In this document: positions 26,886 through 37,243 of the stretch, piece by piece
How positions within the stretch are numbered: the first letter of the stretch is position 1
How the letters are laid out: every line of letters begins with the position of its first letter
NCBI GenBank assembly: GCA_963728075.1
Contig: CAVSIP010000001.1
Location: 434,001-498,000 of the forward strand
Length of the DNA: 64,000 bases
Reading direction: 5' to 3'
Source of the DNA: CAVSIP01 sp963728075
GTDB taxonomy: Bacteria > Actinomycetota > Actinomycetes > JAFAQI01 > DASSKL01
Position numbers and translations under genes: made by a program
The notes under the pieces: model-generated
Told to the model about the DNA's origin: nothing
Database searches by the model: none
The model's input: only the letters and a program-made list of their open reading frames with translations

Positions 26886-27856
26886 CAGCAGCGGTCAAGG
26901 ACGAGCTCTCACGGGTGGCAGTCACCAAGCCGTGCTGTCGGAAGGCGGAGATGGCAGCGCTGCTGCGCTTCGCCGGCGGCCTGCACATCGTGGCCGGGCG
27001 GGTCGTCGTCGAGGCCGAGCTCGACACCGGGCAGGCCGCGCGCCGGCTGCGCAAGGACATCGCCGAGGTCTTCGGGTACTCCGCGGACATCGCCGTGATG
27101 GCGTCCGGCGGGCTGCGCAAGGGGACCCGCTACGTGCTGCGCGTGGTCAAGGACGGCGAGAACCTCGCCCGCCAGACCGGGCTCGTCGACGCTCAGGGCC
27201 GGCCGGTACGCGGGCTGCCCGCGATGGTGGTGTCGGGTGCCGCCTGCGACGCGGCCGCAGCCTGGCGCGGCGCCTTCCTCGCGCACGGCTCGCTCACCGA
27301 GCCCGGGCGCTCGTCCTCGCTCGAGGTCACCTGCCCGGGTCCGGAGTCGGCGCTCGCCCTCGCGGGCGCCGCCCGCCGGCTCGGGGTCCAGGCGAAGCCC
27401 CGCGAGGTGCGGGGCGTGGACCGGGTCGTGGTCCGGGACGGGGACGCGATCGGCGCGCTGCTCACCCGGCTCGGCGCACACGACTCGGTGCTCGCCTGGG
27501 AGGAGCGGCGGATGCGTCGCGAGGTCCGGGCGACGGCGAACCGGCTGGCCAACTTCGACGACGCGAACCTGCGCCGCTCGGCGCGGGCCGCGGTGGCCGC
27601 CGGCGCGCGCGTCCAGCGTGCGATGGAGATCCTCGGCGAGGAGGCACCCGAGCACCTGCTCTCCGCCGGCCGGCTGCGGCTGGAGCACTCGCAGGCATCG
27701 CTGGAGGAGCTGGGCACGCTCGCCGATCCGCCGCTGACCAAGGACGCGGTGGCGGGCCGGATCCGCCGCCTGCTCGCCCTGGCCGACAAGCGGGCGGAGG
27801 ACCTCGGCATCCCGAGCACCGAGGCGGTGCTCACTCCCGAGATGCTGGCCCCCTAG
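26876..27856 (+). CDS. whiA: WhiA DNA-binding developmental regulator
   Basis: 326 residues from ATG 26876, preceded by GGGGGAG. The N-terminal half (AAVKDELSRVAVTKPCCRKAEMAALLRFAGGLH) is the degenerate LAGLIDADG homing-endonuclease fold. The C-terminal part carries the helix-turn-helix with SLEELGTLADPPLTKDAVAGRIRRLLALA. In Streptomyces WhiA works with WhiB to trigger sporulation septation; in other Gram-positives it affects division and chromosome segregation. Together with the SsgA-like gene 4 kb upstream it points to a developmentally complex actinomycete. Confidence 0.95.
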   Translation: MAMTAAVKDELSRVAVTKPCCRKAEMAALLRFAGGLHIVAGRVVVEAELDTGQAARRLRKDIAEVFGYSADIAVMASGGLRKGTRYVLRVVKDGENLARQTGLVDAQGRPVRGLPAMVVSGAACDAAAAWRGAFLAHGSLTEPGRSSSLEVTCPGPESALALAGAARRLGVQAKPREVRGVDRVVVRDGDAIGALLTRLGAHDSVLAWEERRMRREVRATANRLANFDDANLRRSARAAVAAGARVQRAMEILGEEAPEHLLSAGRLRLEHSQASLEELGTLADPPLTKDAVAGRIRRLLALADKRAEDLGIPSTEAVLTPEMLAP

Positions 27857-27982
27857 CGGGGTCCGAGCGCCCTGTGCGCGCGTGACGAAGGTCCGTGCGG
27901 CGCCTGCCGAGGTATCGGCTACGGTCCAACCGGGAAAGCCGCTCAGCGGACCTATTGAGACTCATGCGGGGAGTGCAGCGCT

Positions 27983-28990
27983 GTGGCCACTCGGGTAGGC
28001 GTCAACGGTTTCGGTCGGATCGGGCGTAACTTCTGGCGCGCCGTCGCCGCCAACAGCAGCGACATCGAGATCGTCGCGGTCAACGACCTGACCGACACGA
28101 AGACACTCGCGCACCTGTTGAAGTACGACAGCGTCCTCGGCACCCTCGCCGACGACGTGAGCGCGACCGGCGACAGCATCACCGTCGGCAGCAAGACGGT
28201 GAAGGTGCTGTCGGAGAAGGACCCGGCCGCGTTGCCGTGGGGTGACCTCGGCGTGGATGTGGTGATCGAGTCCACCGGGCGTTTCACCTCGCGCGCGGAC
28301 GCCGAGAAGCACGTGTCCGGCGGTGGCGCGAAGAAGGTCATCATCTCGGCGCCGGCCAAGGGCGAGGACATCACGATCGTCATGGGCGTCAACGACGACG
28401 CGTACGACGCCGCCAAGCACACCGTGATCTCCAACGCGAGCTGCACGACCAACTGTGTCGCCCCGCTGGCGAAGGTGCTGCTCGACAGCTTCGGGATCGT
28501 CAAGGGCTTCATGACGACGATCCACGCGTACACCAACGACCAGGTGATCCTGGACTTCCCGCACAAGGACCTGCGCCGGGCCCGCGCCGCCGCGCAGAAC
28601 ATCATCCCGACGTCCACGGGGGCCGCCCGGGCGAGCAGCCTGGTCATCCCCGAGCTCAAGGGCAAGCTCGACGGCATCGCGATGCGCGTCCCCGTGAAGG
28701 ACGGCTCGGTCACCGACCTGGTGGTGGAGCTCGGCCGCGAGGTCACCGCCGACGAGGTCAACGCGGCCTACCGGCAGGCGGCCGACGGCCCGCTCAAGGG
28801 CTACCTGCACTACACGGCCGACCCGATCGTCTCCAACGACATCATCGGGCACCCGGCCAGCTGCATCTTCGACTCGTTGCTCACCATGGCGCAGGGCAAC
28901 CAGGTCAAGGTCGTGGGCTGGTACGACAACGAGTGGGGGTACTCCAACCGGCTCGCCGATCTCACGGCGCTCGTCGGCTCCCGGCTGTGA
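27983..28990 (+). CDS. gap: Glyceraldehyde-3-phosphate dehydrogenase
   Basis: 335 residues. NAD-binding VGVNGFGRIGRNFWRA at the start, catalytic cysteine in SNASCTTNCVAPLAKVL (about residue 155), and WYDNEWGYSNRLADL at the end. Oxidises glyceraldehyde-3-phosphate to 1,3-bisphosphoglycerate in glycolysis. An aspartate (VNDLTD) follows the second beta strand, which favours NAD. GTG start at 27983. It is first in gap-pgk-tpiA; its stop overlaps pgk as GTGA. The 126-base gap after whiA must hold its promoter, which I could not assign. Confidence 0.97.
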   Translation: MATRVGVNGFGRIGRNFWRAVAANSSDIEIVAVNDLTDTKTLAHLLKYDSVLGTLADDVSATGDSITVGSKTVKVLSEKDPAALPWGDLGVDVVIESTGRFTSRADAEKHVSGGGAKKVIISAPAKGEDITIVMGVNDDAYDAAKHTVISNASCTTNCVAPLAKVLLDSFGIVKGFMTTIHAYTNDQVILDFPHKDLRRARAAAQNIIPTSTGAARASSLVIPELKGKLDGIAMRVPVKDGSVTDLVVELGREVTADEVNAAYRQAADGPLKGYLHYTADPIVSNDIIGHPASCIFDSLLTMAQGNQVKVVGWYDNEWGYSNRLADLTALVGSRL

Positions 28991-30177
28991 GGACGGTCGA
29001 CGAGCTCGGGCAGCACCTCGGCGGATGGTCCGGGCGGACGGTTCTCGTCCGCTCGGACCTCAACGTCCCGCTCGCGGACGGCCGCATCACCGACGCCGGC
29101 CGGATCCGGGCCAGCGCGCCGCTGATCCGCCGGCTCGCCGGGGCCGGTGCTCGCGTGGTCGTGTGCGCGCACCTCGGCCGGCCCAAGGGGGAGCCGAAGC
29201 CCGAGCTGTCGCTGCGTCCCGTCGCCGAACGGCTCGGGGAGGTGCTCGGACGTCCGGTGCGGTTCACCGGTGACGTGGCCGGCCCGGAGTCACAGCGGGT
29301 CGTGACCGCGCTCGGCGACGGCGAGGTCGCGCTGCTCGAGAACCTCCGGTACGAGGCGGCCGAGACGAGCAAGGACGAGGCGGAGCGGGGCGGGCTCGCC
29401 GAGCGGCTGGCGGCGCTCGCGGACGCCTACGTCGACGACGCGTTCGGTGCCGTGCACCGCAAGCACGCCAGCGTGTACGACGTCGCGCGCCTGCTCCCGA
29501 ACGCCGCCGGCGACCTGGTCCGGCGCGAGGTGGAGGTGCTGCGCCGGCTGACCACGGACCCGCACCGGCCGTACGCCGTGGTGCTCGGCGGCTCCAAGGT
29601 CTCGGACAAGCTGGCGGTGATCGAGAACCTGCTGCCGACGGTCGACCGCCTGTTCGTCGGGGGCGGCATGTGCTTCACGTTCCTCGCCGCCCAGGGGCAC
29701 GACGTCGGCGACTCGCTGCTCGAGGCGGACCAGGTCGGTGCCTGCCGGGCGCTGCTCGAGTCCGGCAAGATCACCATCCCGGTGGACGTGGTCGTGGCCC
29801 GGGAGATCGCCGAGGACGCCGAGACGCAGATCGTGCCGGCGACGCACATCCCGCCGGGCACCAAGGGTCTCGACATCGGCCCGGCTACCGTGGAGCGGTT
29901 CCGCGCGGGGCTGGCCGACGCAGCCACCGTGTTCTGGAACGGTCCGATGGGCGTGTTCGAGGTGGCACCGTTCGCGGCCGGCACCCGAGCGGTTGCCGAG
30001 GCGATCGCGGCCCTGGACGGCGCGCTCACCGTGGTCGGCGGCGGCGACTCCGCGGCCGCGGTCCGCGCACTGGGCATCCGCGAGGACGCGTTCTCGCACA
30101 TCTCGACCGGCGGCGGCGCCTCCCTCGAGTACCTCGAGGGCAAGACGCTGCCCGGACTGCAGGCTCTGGAGGACTGA
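28987..30177 (+). CDS. pgk: Phosphoglycerate kinase
   Basis: 396 residues from GTG 28987 (GTGA overlap with gap). Typical segments: VLVRSDLNVPLADGRITD, HLGRPKGEPKPELSLRPVA, LLENLRYEAAETSKDE, YAVVLGGSKVSDKLAVIENL, FWNGPMGVFEVAPFAAGT and GGGDSAAAVRALGIREDA. Transfers phosphate from 1,3-bisphosphoglycerate to ADP. Two-domain monomer of expected length. Six bases separate it from tpiA. Confidence 0.97.
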   Translation: MRTVDELGQHLGGWSGRTVLVRSDLNVPLADGRITDAGRIRASAPLIRRLAGAGARVVVCAHLGRPKGEPKPELSLRPVAERLGEVLGRPVRFTGDVAGPESQRVVTALGDGEVALLENLRYEAAETSKDEAERGGLAERLAALADAYVDDAFGAVHRKHASVYDVARLLPNAAGDLVRREVEVLRRLTTDPHRPYAVVLGGSKVSDKLAVIENLLPTVDRLFVGGGMCFTFLAAQGHDVGDSLLEADQVGACRALLESGKITIPVDVVVAREIAEDAETQIVPATHIPPGTKGLDIGPATVERFRAGLADAATVFWNGPMGVFEVAPFAAGTRAVAEAIAALDGALTVVGGGDSAAAVRALGIREDAFSHISTGGGASLEYLEGKTLPGLQALED

Positions 30178-30183
30178 CCCCGC

Positions 30184-30978
30184 ATGGCAGACACGCGGTC
30201 CGGCCGCACCCCGCTCGTCGCGGGCAACTGGAAGATGAACCTCAACCACCTCGAGGCGATCGCGCTGGTCCAGAAGATCGCATTCTCCCTGGAGGCCAAG
30301 GACTTCGACGCGGCCGAGGTGGCGGTGCTGCCGCCGTTCACCGACCTGCGCAGCGTGCAGACCCTGGTCGACGGGGACAAGCTACGGATCCGGTACGGCG
30401 CCCAGGACCTCTCGCCGCACGACTCCGGCGCGTACACCGGTGACGTCGGCGGCCCGATGCTGGCCCGGCTCGGCTGCAGCTACGTGACGGTCGGTCACTC
30501 GGAGCGGCGGGAGTACCACGCAGAGTCCGACGAGGTCGTCAACAGCAAGGTGCAGGCGGCGTACCGCAACGGGCTGACGCCGATCCTCTGCGTGGGTGAG
30601 GGGCTCGAGGTGCGCCGGGCCGGGGGTGCGGTCGAGCACGCCACCGGTCAGCTGCGCGGCGCGCTCGCCGAGGTCCCCGCCGAGCAGGCCCGGACGGTCG
30701 TCGTCGCGTACGAGCCGGTGTGGGCGATCGGCACCGGTGAGACCGCCACGCCGCAGGACGCCCAGGAGGTCTGCTCCGCGCTGCGCGACGCCCTCGCCGA
30801 CCTCTACTCGGGTGACCTCGCCGACGGCGTGCGCATCCTCTACGGCGGGTCGGTCAAGCCCGACAACATCGCCGCCATCATGGCGGAGCCCGACGTCGAC
30901 GGCGCGCTCGTGGGCGGCGCCAGCCTCACCGCCGACGACTTCGTGCGGATCGTGCGGTTTCACGAGCCGGCGAGCTGA
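30184..30978 (+). CDS. tpiA: Triose-phosphate isomerase
   Basis: 264 residues. AGNWKMNLNHLEAIAL carries the substrate lysine, YVTVGHSERREY the catalytic histidine, VVAYEPVWAIGTGETATP the catalytic glutamate and flexible loop, and ILYGGSVKPDN the phosphate-binding strand. Interconverts dihydroxyacetone phosphate and glyceraldehyde-3-phosphate. Last gene of the glycolytic operon; a hairpin follows. In many actinobacteria secG comes directly after tpiA, while here a 6 kb transporter operon intervenes. Confidence 0.97.
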   Translation: MADTRSGRTPLVAGNWKMNLNHLEAIALVQKIAFSLEAKDFDAAEVAVLPPFTDLRSVQTLVDGDKLRIRYGAQDLSPHDSGAYTGDVGGPMLARLGCSYVTVGHSERREYHAESDEVVNSKVQAAYRNGLTPILCVGEGLEVRRAGGAVEHATGQLRGALAEVPAEQARTVVVAYEPVWAIGTGETATPQDAQEVCSALRDALADLYSGDLADGVRILYGGSVKPDNIAAIMAEPDVDGALVGGASLTADDFVRIVRFHEPAS

Positions 30979-30985
30979 CGCCGGA

Positions 30986-31012
30986 GACCCCGGTTACCGC
31001 GGGGTAACGGGT
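30986..31012 (+). terminator. Hairpin after tpiA
   Basis: GTTACC (30993-30998) and GGTAAC (31003-31008) form a perfect 6-bp stem with a GCGG loop, flanked by CCCCG and GGG that may add weak pairs. It lies 15 bases after the tpiA stop and could end the gap operon. Confidence 0.5.
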
Positions 31013-31057
31013 TAGTCACGGTTGCCGCGTGTCCTGGCCCTGAGACTACTCGCGGTC

Positions 31058-31069
31058 GGGCACGTGCCC
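31058..31069. promoter_or_regulatory. Perfect palindrome upstream of the opp operon (candidate operator)
   Basis: GGGCACGTGCCC is a perfect 12-bp palindrome, 83 bases before the start of the binding-protein gene. It directly abuts TATCGT (31070-31075), which fits an actinobacterial -10. The position suits a repressor site. The regulator is unknown. Confidence 0.4.
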
Positions 31070-31151
31070 TATCGTCGCCCCCGCGTGCAGCCGGACCGGC
31101 TGCCGATACGCCATGCGGCCGCGACGAAGCGGTCGCGGGAAAGGGAGTCGT

Positions 31152-32948
31152 ATGAACCGAAGGCTCTACCAGGGCCTGGCCCTCGCTGCGGCCGGCGCTC
31201 TGGCCCTCACCGCGTGTGGTGGGGGTAGCAGCGGCAAGACGCCGGCAGGCGGCACCAGCCAGAGCACGGAGACGACGAACGCCGTCAAGGGCGGCACGCT
31301 CAACATGCTCGGTTCGGGCGACGTCGACTACATGGACCCGAACATCAGCTACTACTCGATCGGGTACCTCGCTGCGCGCATGTGGACGCGGCAGCTGTAC
31401 CAGTACCCGGCCGACCCGAAGAACAACACCAAGGGCGAGCCCGACCTGGCCACCGGCGCCCCGGACGTGAGCAGCGACGGCTTGACCGTCAAGATCACGA
31501 TCCAGAAGGGTGCGAAGTGGGACACCAACCCGGCGCGCCAGATCACCGCTGAGGACATGGTCCGCGGCGTGCTGCGCACCTGCAACCCCGCGCAGCCCTT
31601 CGGCGGTCTGCCGGACTACGAGGACCTCATCGCGGGCTTCAAGAACTTCTGTGACGGGTTCAGCAAGGTCGGTCAGTCCGCCAAGGCGATCGCGGACTAC
31701 ATCAACCAGAACATCGACAAGGTGTCCGGTGTCTCGGTCGACCCGAGCAACGACCGCACCGTCGTGTTCAAGCTGACGCACCCGGCCGCGTACTTCCCGG
31801 ACATGCTGACGATGACGGCGTTCACGCCGGCTCCGAAGGAGGTCCTCGACTACGTCCCGGGCAGCAGCGAGCTGGCTCAGCACCAGATCGCCAGCGGGCC
31901 GTACAAGATCGAGTCCTACGACCCGACCAAGAAGATCGTGTTCGTCCGCAACCCGGCATGGGACGGCAAGACGGACAAGATCCGCAAGGCGTACGTCGAC
32001 AAGATCGTCATCGACGAGACGGTGAGCCAGGAGAGCACGCAGCAGCAGCTCGAGACGGGCACGCCGAGCGCCGACATGGAGTTCGACAACTTCCCGCCGC
32101 CGTCGGCCCTGCCGCGGCTGCTGTCGGGCAACGACCCGAACTTCAACCTGGGTCCGACAGCCTCCAGCAACCCCTACGTCGTGTTCAACTTCGTGTCGCC
32201 GAACAACGGCAGCGCGATGGGCAAGCAGGCGTTCCGTGAGGGCCTGGAGTACTGCATCAACCGCGACAACATCATCCAGGCGCTGGGCGGCCCCAAGGTC
32301 AACCCGCCGCTGACCCACGTGCTCCCGAACACGATCGTCGGTGGCGAGGAGGACTTCAACCTCTACCCGTACGACGTGAACAAGGGCAAGGCGAAGCTGC
32401 AGGAGGCCGGCGCTGCGGGCGTCACGCTGAAGTTCCTGTACCGCAACGCCTCCGAGGGCAGCCGGAAGACCTTCGCCACGGTCCAGCAGGACCTGCAGAA
32501 GTGTGGTCTGAAGGTCGAGGGCGTGCCGGTGCCGAACGCGGACTTCTACACGAAGTACCTCGAGGTGCCGGACGTCGCCAAGCGCGGCGTGTGGGACCTG
32601 TCGCTGGCCGGTTGGGGTACCGACTGGTACGGCAACGGCGCGGTGAGCTGGTTCCTGCCGCTGTTCGCGGGCAAGTCCGCCTTCCCGCCGAACGGCTCCG
32701 ACTTCGGCTTCTACCCGGGCAACGACAAGATCCAGGCCGGTGTGGACGCGAAGAACGAGAGCGAGGCCCGCAAGGCGTGGCACGACGCTGACATGCAGGT
32801 GATGAAGGACGCTGCGTTCTTCCCGATCACCCAGCCGAACCAGCCGAACTACCACGCCAAGCAGGTTCACAACGCGGTGTACATCCCGTCGATCCAGAAC
32901 TTCGACCCGACGAACGTCTGGTTGGAGCAGGGTATGCAGGGCGGCTGA
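31152..32948 (+). CDS. ABC transporter substrate-binding lipoprotein (oligopeptide/dipeptide type, SBP family 5)
   Basis: 598 residues from ATG 31152, with AAGGGAG upstream. A lipoprotein signal peptide ends in the lipobox LTAC, with C22 as the lipid anchor, followed by a Gly/Ser/Thr-rich linker. KGGTLNMLGSGDVDYMDPN opens the family 5 domain. AARQLTAEDMVRG-like motif (ARQITAEDMVRGVLRTCNP) and ASGPYKIESYDPTKKIVFVRN are family landmarks, and an AFREGLEYCINRDNIIQAL segment lies mid-protein. It captures peptides or similar oligomers outside the cell for the permeases encoded downstream. Ligand not predictable. A long hairpin separates it from the ATPase genes. Confidence 0.92.
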   Translation: MNRRLYQGLALAAAGALALTACGGGSSGKTPAGGTSQSTETTNAVKGGTLNMLGSGDVDYMDPNISYYSIGYLAARMWTRQLYQYPADPKNNTKGEPDLATGAPDVSSDGLTVKITIQKGAKWDTNPARQITAEDMVRGVLRTCNPAQPFGGLPDYEDLIAGFKNFCDGFSKVGQSAKAIADYINQNIDKVSGVSVDPSNDRTVVFKLTHPAAYFPDMLTMTAFTPAPKEVLDYVPGSSELAQHQIASGPYKIESYDPTKKIVFVRNPAWDGKTDKIRKAYVDKIVIDETVSQESTQQQLETGTPSADMEFDNFPPPSALPRLLSGNDPNFNLGPTASSNPYVVFNFVSPNNGSAMGKQAFREGLEYCINRDNIIQALGGPKVNPPLTHVLPNTIVGGEEDFNLYPYDVNKGKAKLQEAGAAGVTLKFLYRNASEGSRKTFATVQQDLQKCGLKVEGVPVPNADFYTKYLEVPDVAKRGVWDLSLAGWGTDWYGNGAVSWFLPLFAGKSAFPPNGSDFGFYPGNDKIQAGVDAKNESEARKAWHDADMQVMKDAAFFPITQPNQPNYHAKQVHNAVYIPSIQNFDPTNVWLEQGMQGG

Positions 32949-32969
32949 TCGCCACCTGTGAAGCACGAC

Positions 32970-33027
32970 GCGGTGGTCCCGTCGGCGCCTCGGCCCACTA
33001 GGCTGACGCGGCCGGCGGGACCACCGC
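32970..33027 (+). promoter_or_regulatory. Large intercistronic hairpin within the opp operon
   Basis: Bases 32970-32986 pair with 33011-33027: 17 pairs with a single U-G wobble, around a 24-base loop. It lies between the binding-protein gene and the first ATPase gene. It may act as a partial terminator or a 3' RNA stabiliser that lets the binding protein be made in excess. Confidence 0.65.
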
Positions 33028-33081
33028 CACGTCTACCATCGGGTCGCGATGAACCGTGACCCAATGCCTCTGGAGTGAGCG

Positions 33082-34128
33082 GTGACCCTGCTCGAGGTCA
33101 ACGACCTGCACGTGTCCTTCCACACCCCCGACGGGGTGGTCCAGGCCGTCCGTGGCCTGTCGTTCAGCGTCGACCGCGGCCAGACCCTCGGCATCGTGGG
33201 TGAGTCCGGCTCCGGCAAGTCGGTGTCCACCCAGACCGTCATGGGGCTGACTCGCGGCGCCAGGATCACCGGCGAGGCCCGGTTCGAGGGCCAGGACCTG
33301 CTCACGATGAGCAACGAGCAGCTGCGCCGGATCCGCGGGGCGCAGATCGGCATGATCTTCCAGGACCCGTTGTCCAGCCTGCACCCGTACTACCGGGTGG
33401 GCTGGCAGATCATCGAGATGATCCGCGCCCACGACAAGTCGATGTCGAAGAAGGAGGCGCGTGACCGCGCCATCGACCTGCTCCGGGTCGTGGGCATCCC
33501 GCGGCCGGAAGCGCGCGTCGACGACTTCCCGCACCAGTTCTCCGGCGGGATGCGCCAGCGGGCCATGATCGCCATGGCGATGGCGCTGAACCCGAAGCTG
33601 CTCATCGCGGACGAGCCCACGACCGCCCTGGACGTCACCGTGCAGGCGCAGGTGCTCGAGGTGATGGCCCGGCTCCAGGACGAGTTCGGCACCGCGATCA
33701 TCATGATCACCCACGACCTCGGCGTCATCGCCGACGTCGCCGACGAGGTCGTCGTCATGTACGCCGGCTCGGCGATGGAGAAGGCCCAGCGCCGCGAGCT
33801 GTACTACCGCTACCACCACCCGTACACCGAGGGCCTGCTGGCGTCGCTGCCGCAGCAGGGCGGCCAGCGCCGGCGGCTCACGCCGATCCTGGGCCAGCCC
33901 CCGAGCCTGATCACGCTGCCGCCGGGGTGCCCCTTCCACCCGCGCTGCCCGTACGTGTTCGACCGGTGCCGCACCGAGACACCGCCGCTGGTCGAGGTGT
34001 ACGACACGCCGGGTCACGTCTCCGCCTGCTGGCTGCCGACGGACGAGGAGTCTCGGGTCGCCGAGCGGGAACGGATTGCGCAGGACAACGCGGCGGCCGT
34101 CACGACGCTCGGCGTCGTGACGGAGTGA
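33082..34128 (+). CDS. Oligopeptide/dipeptide ABC transporter ATP-binding protein (OppD/DppD type)
   Basis: 348 residues. Walker A GESGSGKS at 40-47, Q-loop FQDPLSSLHPYYRVG, signature FSGGMRQRAMIAMAMALNP, Walker B LLIADEPTTALDV and switch histidine in ITHDLGVIA. The C-terminal oligopeptide extension with the Cys cluster (CPFHPRCPYVFDRC) is present; in this family it can hold an Fe-S cluster. GTG 33082 with GGAG upstream. It powers uptake together with the second ATPase 13 bases downstream. Confidence 0.93.
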   Translation: MTLLEVNDLHVSFHTPDGVVQAVRGLSFSVDRGQTLGIVGESGSGKSVSTQTVMGLTRGARITGEARFEGQDLLTMSNEQLRRIRGAQIGMIFQDPLSSLHPYYRVGWQIIEMIRAHDKSMSKKEARDRAIDLLRVVGIPRPEARVDDFPHQFSGGMRQRAMIAMAMALNPKLLIADEPTTALDVTVQAQVLEVMARLQDEFGTAIIMITHDLGVIADVADEVVVMYAGSAMEKAQRRELYYRYHHPYTEGLLASLPQQGGQRRRLTPILGQPPSLITLPPGCPFHPRCPYVFDRCRTETPPLVEVYDTPGHVSACWLPTDEESRVAERERIAQDNAAAVTTLGVVTE

Positions 34129-34141
34129 GGAGCGAGCGACC

Positions 34142-35257
<1,116 letters not shown>

Positions 35258-35275
35258 CCGCGACGGAGACGCCAG

Positions 35276-36250
35276 ATGACGCAAGAGCTGACCGGGGCCC
35301 CGAAGGCCGAGGGCGGCGCCGGCGAGGACCCGAACCGACCGGAGAAGGTCGCCCGCAAGATCGAGGCGCGCAGCCCGTGGCGGCTGGCCTGGGAGCGGCT
35401 GCGGCGCGACCGGGTCGCCCTGGCGTCGTTCGTCTTCATCGTGGGGGTGGCGGCGATGGCCATCTGCGCGCCGCTCATCGCGCACGTGATCGGCCACGGG
35501 CCCTACGAGCAGTTCCGCCAGACGGGCCTGAGCCCGGACGGGCTGCCGAAGCCGCCCACGAGCCAGTTCCTGTTCGGCACTGACGACCTCGGACGGGACA
35601 TCCTCGTCCGCGTGGCCTACGGGGCGCGCATCTCGCTGCTCGTCGGCGTCGTCGCCACCGCGATCTCGATCTCGATCGGCGTGGTCGTCGGGCTCGCTGC
35701 GGGCTACTTCGGCGGCTGGGTCGACACCCTGCTGGCCCGGATGGTCGACGTCGTGCTCTCGCTGCCGTTCCTGCTGTTCGCGATCTCACTCGTGTCGATC
35801 ACCGGACCGAGCCTGATGGTGTCGATCCTGGTCATCGCGTTCTTCTCCTGGGCGTCGATCGCCCGTATCGTCCGGGGCCAGGTCCTGTCGGTGAAGGAGA
35901 AGGAGTACGTCGAGGCAGCCCGCTCGCTCGGGTCCAGCGACCTGCGCATCATGTTCGTCGACGTGTTCCCCAACGTGCTGGCGCCGGTGATCGTCTACAC
36001 CACGCTGCTCATCCCGGTCGTCATCGTCATCGAGGCGACGCTGTCCTTCCTCGGCCTGGGCGTGCCGCCGCCGACCGCGACGTGGGGCGGCATGATCGAC
36101 GAGTCGCGCAACTACTACCAGCTGGCCTGGTGGTTCATCGCCTTCCCCGGCGGGTTCCTGCTCGCCACCACACTGGCGTTCAACCTGCTCGGTGACGGCG
36201 TACGTGACGCCTTCGACCCGCGCACCGACCGCATGCTCGCGGAGAGCTGA
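35276..36250 (+). CDS. Oligopeptide/dipeptide ABC transporter permease (OppC/DppC type)
   Basis: 324 residues. A hydrophilic N-terminus of about 45 residues is followed by six membrane segments. QFLFGTDDLGRDILVRVAYG is the hallmark of the OppC family. The EAA-type ATPase-contact loop is KEYVEAARSLGSSDLRIMFVD. Inner-membrane channel subunit pairing with the OppB-type gene 2 bases downstream. The order binding protein-D-F-C-B differs from the common A-B-C-D-F. Confidence 0.93.
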   Translation: MTQELTGAPKAEGGAGEDPNRPEKVARKIEARSPWRLAWERLRRDRVALASFVFIVGVAAMAICAPLIAHVIGHGPYEQFRQTGLSPDGLPKPPTSQFLFGTDDLGRDILVRVAYGARISLLVGVVATAISISIGVVVGLAAGYFGGWVDTLLARMVDVVLSLPFLLFAISLVSITGPSLMVSILVIAFFSWASIARIVRGQVLSVKEKEYVEAARSLGSSDLRIMFVDVFPNVLAPVIVYTTLLIPVVIVIEATLSFLGLGVPPPTATWGGMIDESRNYYQLAWWFIAFPGGFLLATTLAFNLLGDGVRDAFDPRTDRMLAES

Positions 36251-36252
36251 CC

Positions 36253-37212
36253 ATGGCCCGCTTCCTCATCCGCCGGATCGCCCTCGGCCTGCTGGTGCTC
36301 TGGCTGATCACCATGCTGGTCTTCGGGATCTTCTTCATCGGCCCGCAGGACGTCGCACGCAGCCTCGCCGGCCGGCAGGCGACCCCGCACACCATCGCCC
36401 TGATCCAGCACCGGCTGGGGCTGGACCAGCCGCTGTACGCCCAGTACGGGCACTTCCTGTGGCGGCTGCTGCACGGGGACCTCGGCTACGACTACTACCA
36501 CGGTGTCTCGGTGAACCACATCGTCGGCCAGGCGCTGCCGAAGTCGTTCTCGATCGCCATCGGCGCGGCGGCGATCTGGATGGTCCTCGGGGTGTTCAAC
36601 GGCGTGGTGTCGGCCACCCGGCCGCGCACGTTCGCCGACCGTGGGATGACGGTCTTCGCGCTGACCTTCTACTCGATGCCGACGTTCCTGCTGGGCCTGC
36701 TGTTCCTGTACTTCCTGTACTACAAGCTGACCCTCAGCGGGCTGGCGTGGTTCCCCCCGGGCGGGTACACGCCCTTCACGTCCAACCCCCTGGACTGGGC
36801 CCATCACCTGGTGCTGCCCTGGCTCACGGTCGCGCTGGTGATCGCGGCGTCGTACACCCGGCTCACCCGCGGGTCCCTGCTCGACGTGCTGGGGGAGGAC
36901 TACATCCGCACGGCGCGGGCGAAGGGGCTGCGGGAGCGCCGGGTGATCTACCGGCACGGGCTGCGCAGTGCGCTCACCCCGGTGGTGACCCAGTTCGGCA
37001 TCGACCTCGGCCAGCTGATCGGCGGCCTCATCGTCACCGAGGTGGTCTTCAGCATCGACGGCCTGGGCCGGACCGCCGTGTTCGCGATCAACCAGCAGGA
37101 CCTACCGGTGATCATCGGCATCACGATGGTGGCCTCGACGGCCGTGATCGTCGCGAACATCCTCGTCGACATGATGTACGCCGTGCTCGATCCGAGAGTG
37201 CGGCTGCACTGA
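36253..37212 (+). CDS. Oligopeptide/dipeptide ABC transporter permease (OppB/DppB type)
   Basis: 319 residues, six membrane segments. RFLIRRIALGLLVLWLITML at the N-terminus and LGLDQPLYAQYGHFLWRLLHGDLG are typical of OppB. The ATPase-contact loop is EDYIRTARAKGLRERRVIYRH. FSIDGLGRTAVFAINQQDLPV near the end is also conserved. Completes a full importer. Last gene of the inserted transporter operon; secG starts 31 bases on. Confidence 0.93.
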   Translation: MARFLIRRIALGLLVLWLITMLVFGIFFIGPQDVARSLAGRQATPHTIALIQHRLGLDQPLYAQYGHFLWRLLHGDLGYDYYHGVSVNHIVGQALPKSFSIAIGAAAIWMVLGVFNGVVSATRPRTFADRGMTVFALTFYSMPTFLLGLLFLYFLYYKLTLSGLAWFPPGGYTPFTSNPLDWAHHLVLPWLTVALVIAASYTRLTRGSLLDVLGEDYIRTARAKGLRERRVIYRHGLRSALTPVVTQFGIDLGQLIGGLIVTEVVFSIDGLGRTAVFAINQQDLPVIIGITMVASTAVIVANILVDMMYAVLDPRVRLH

Positions 37213-37243
37213 CGCCGCCGCCGTCGTCGCGTAACCTGTCCCC

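Noticed and set aside
30960..32966. 668-codon minus-strand frame opposite the binding-protein gene
   Set aside because: Valine/arginine/histidine-rich shadow of a clear lipoprotein gene; no ribosome-binding site or family motif.
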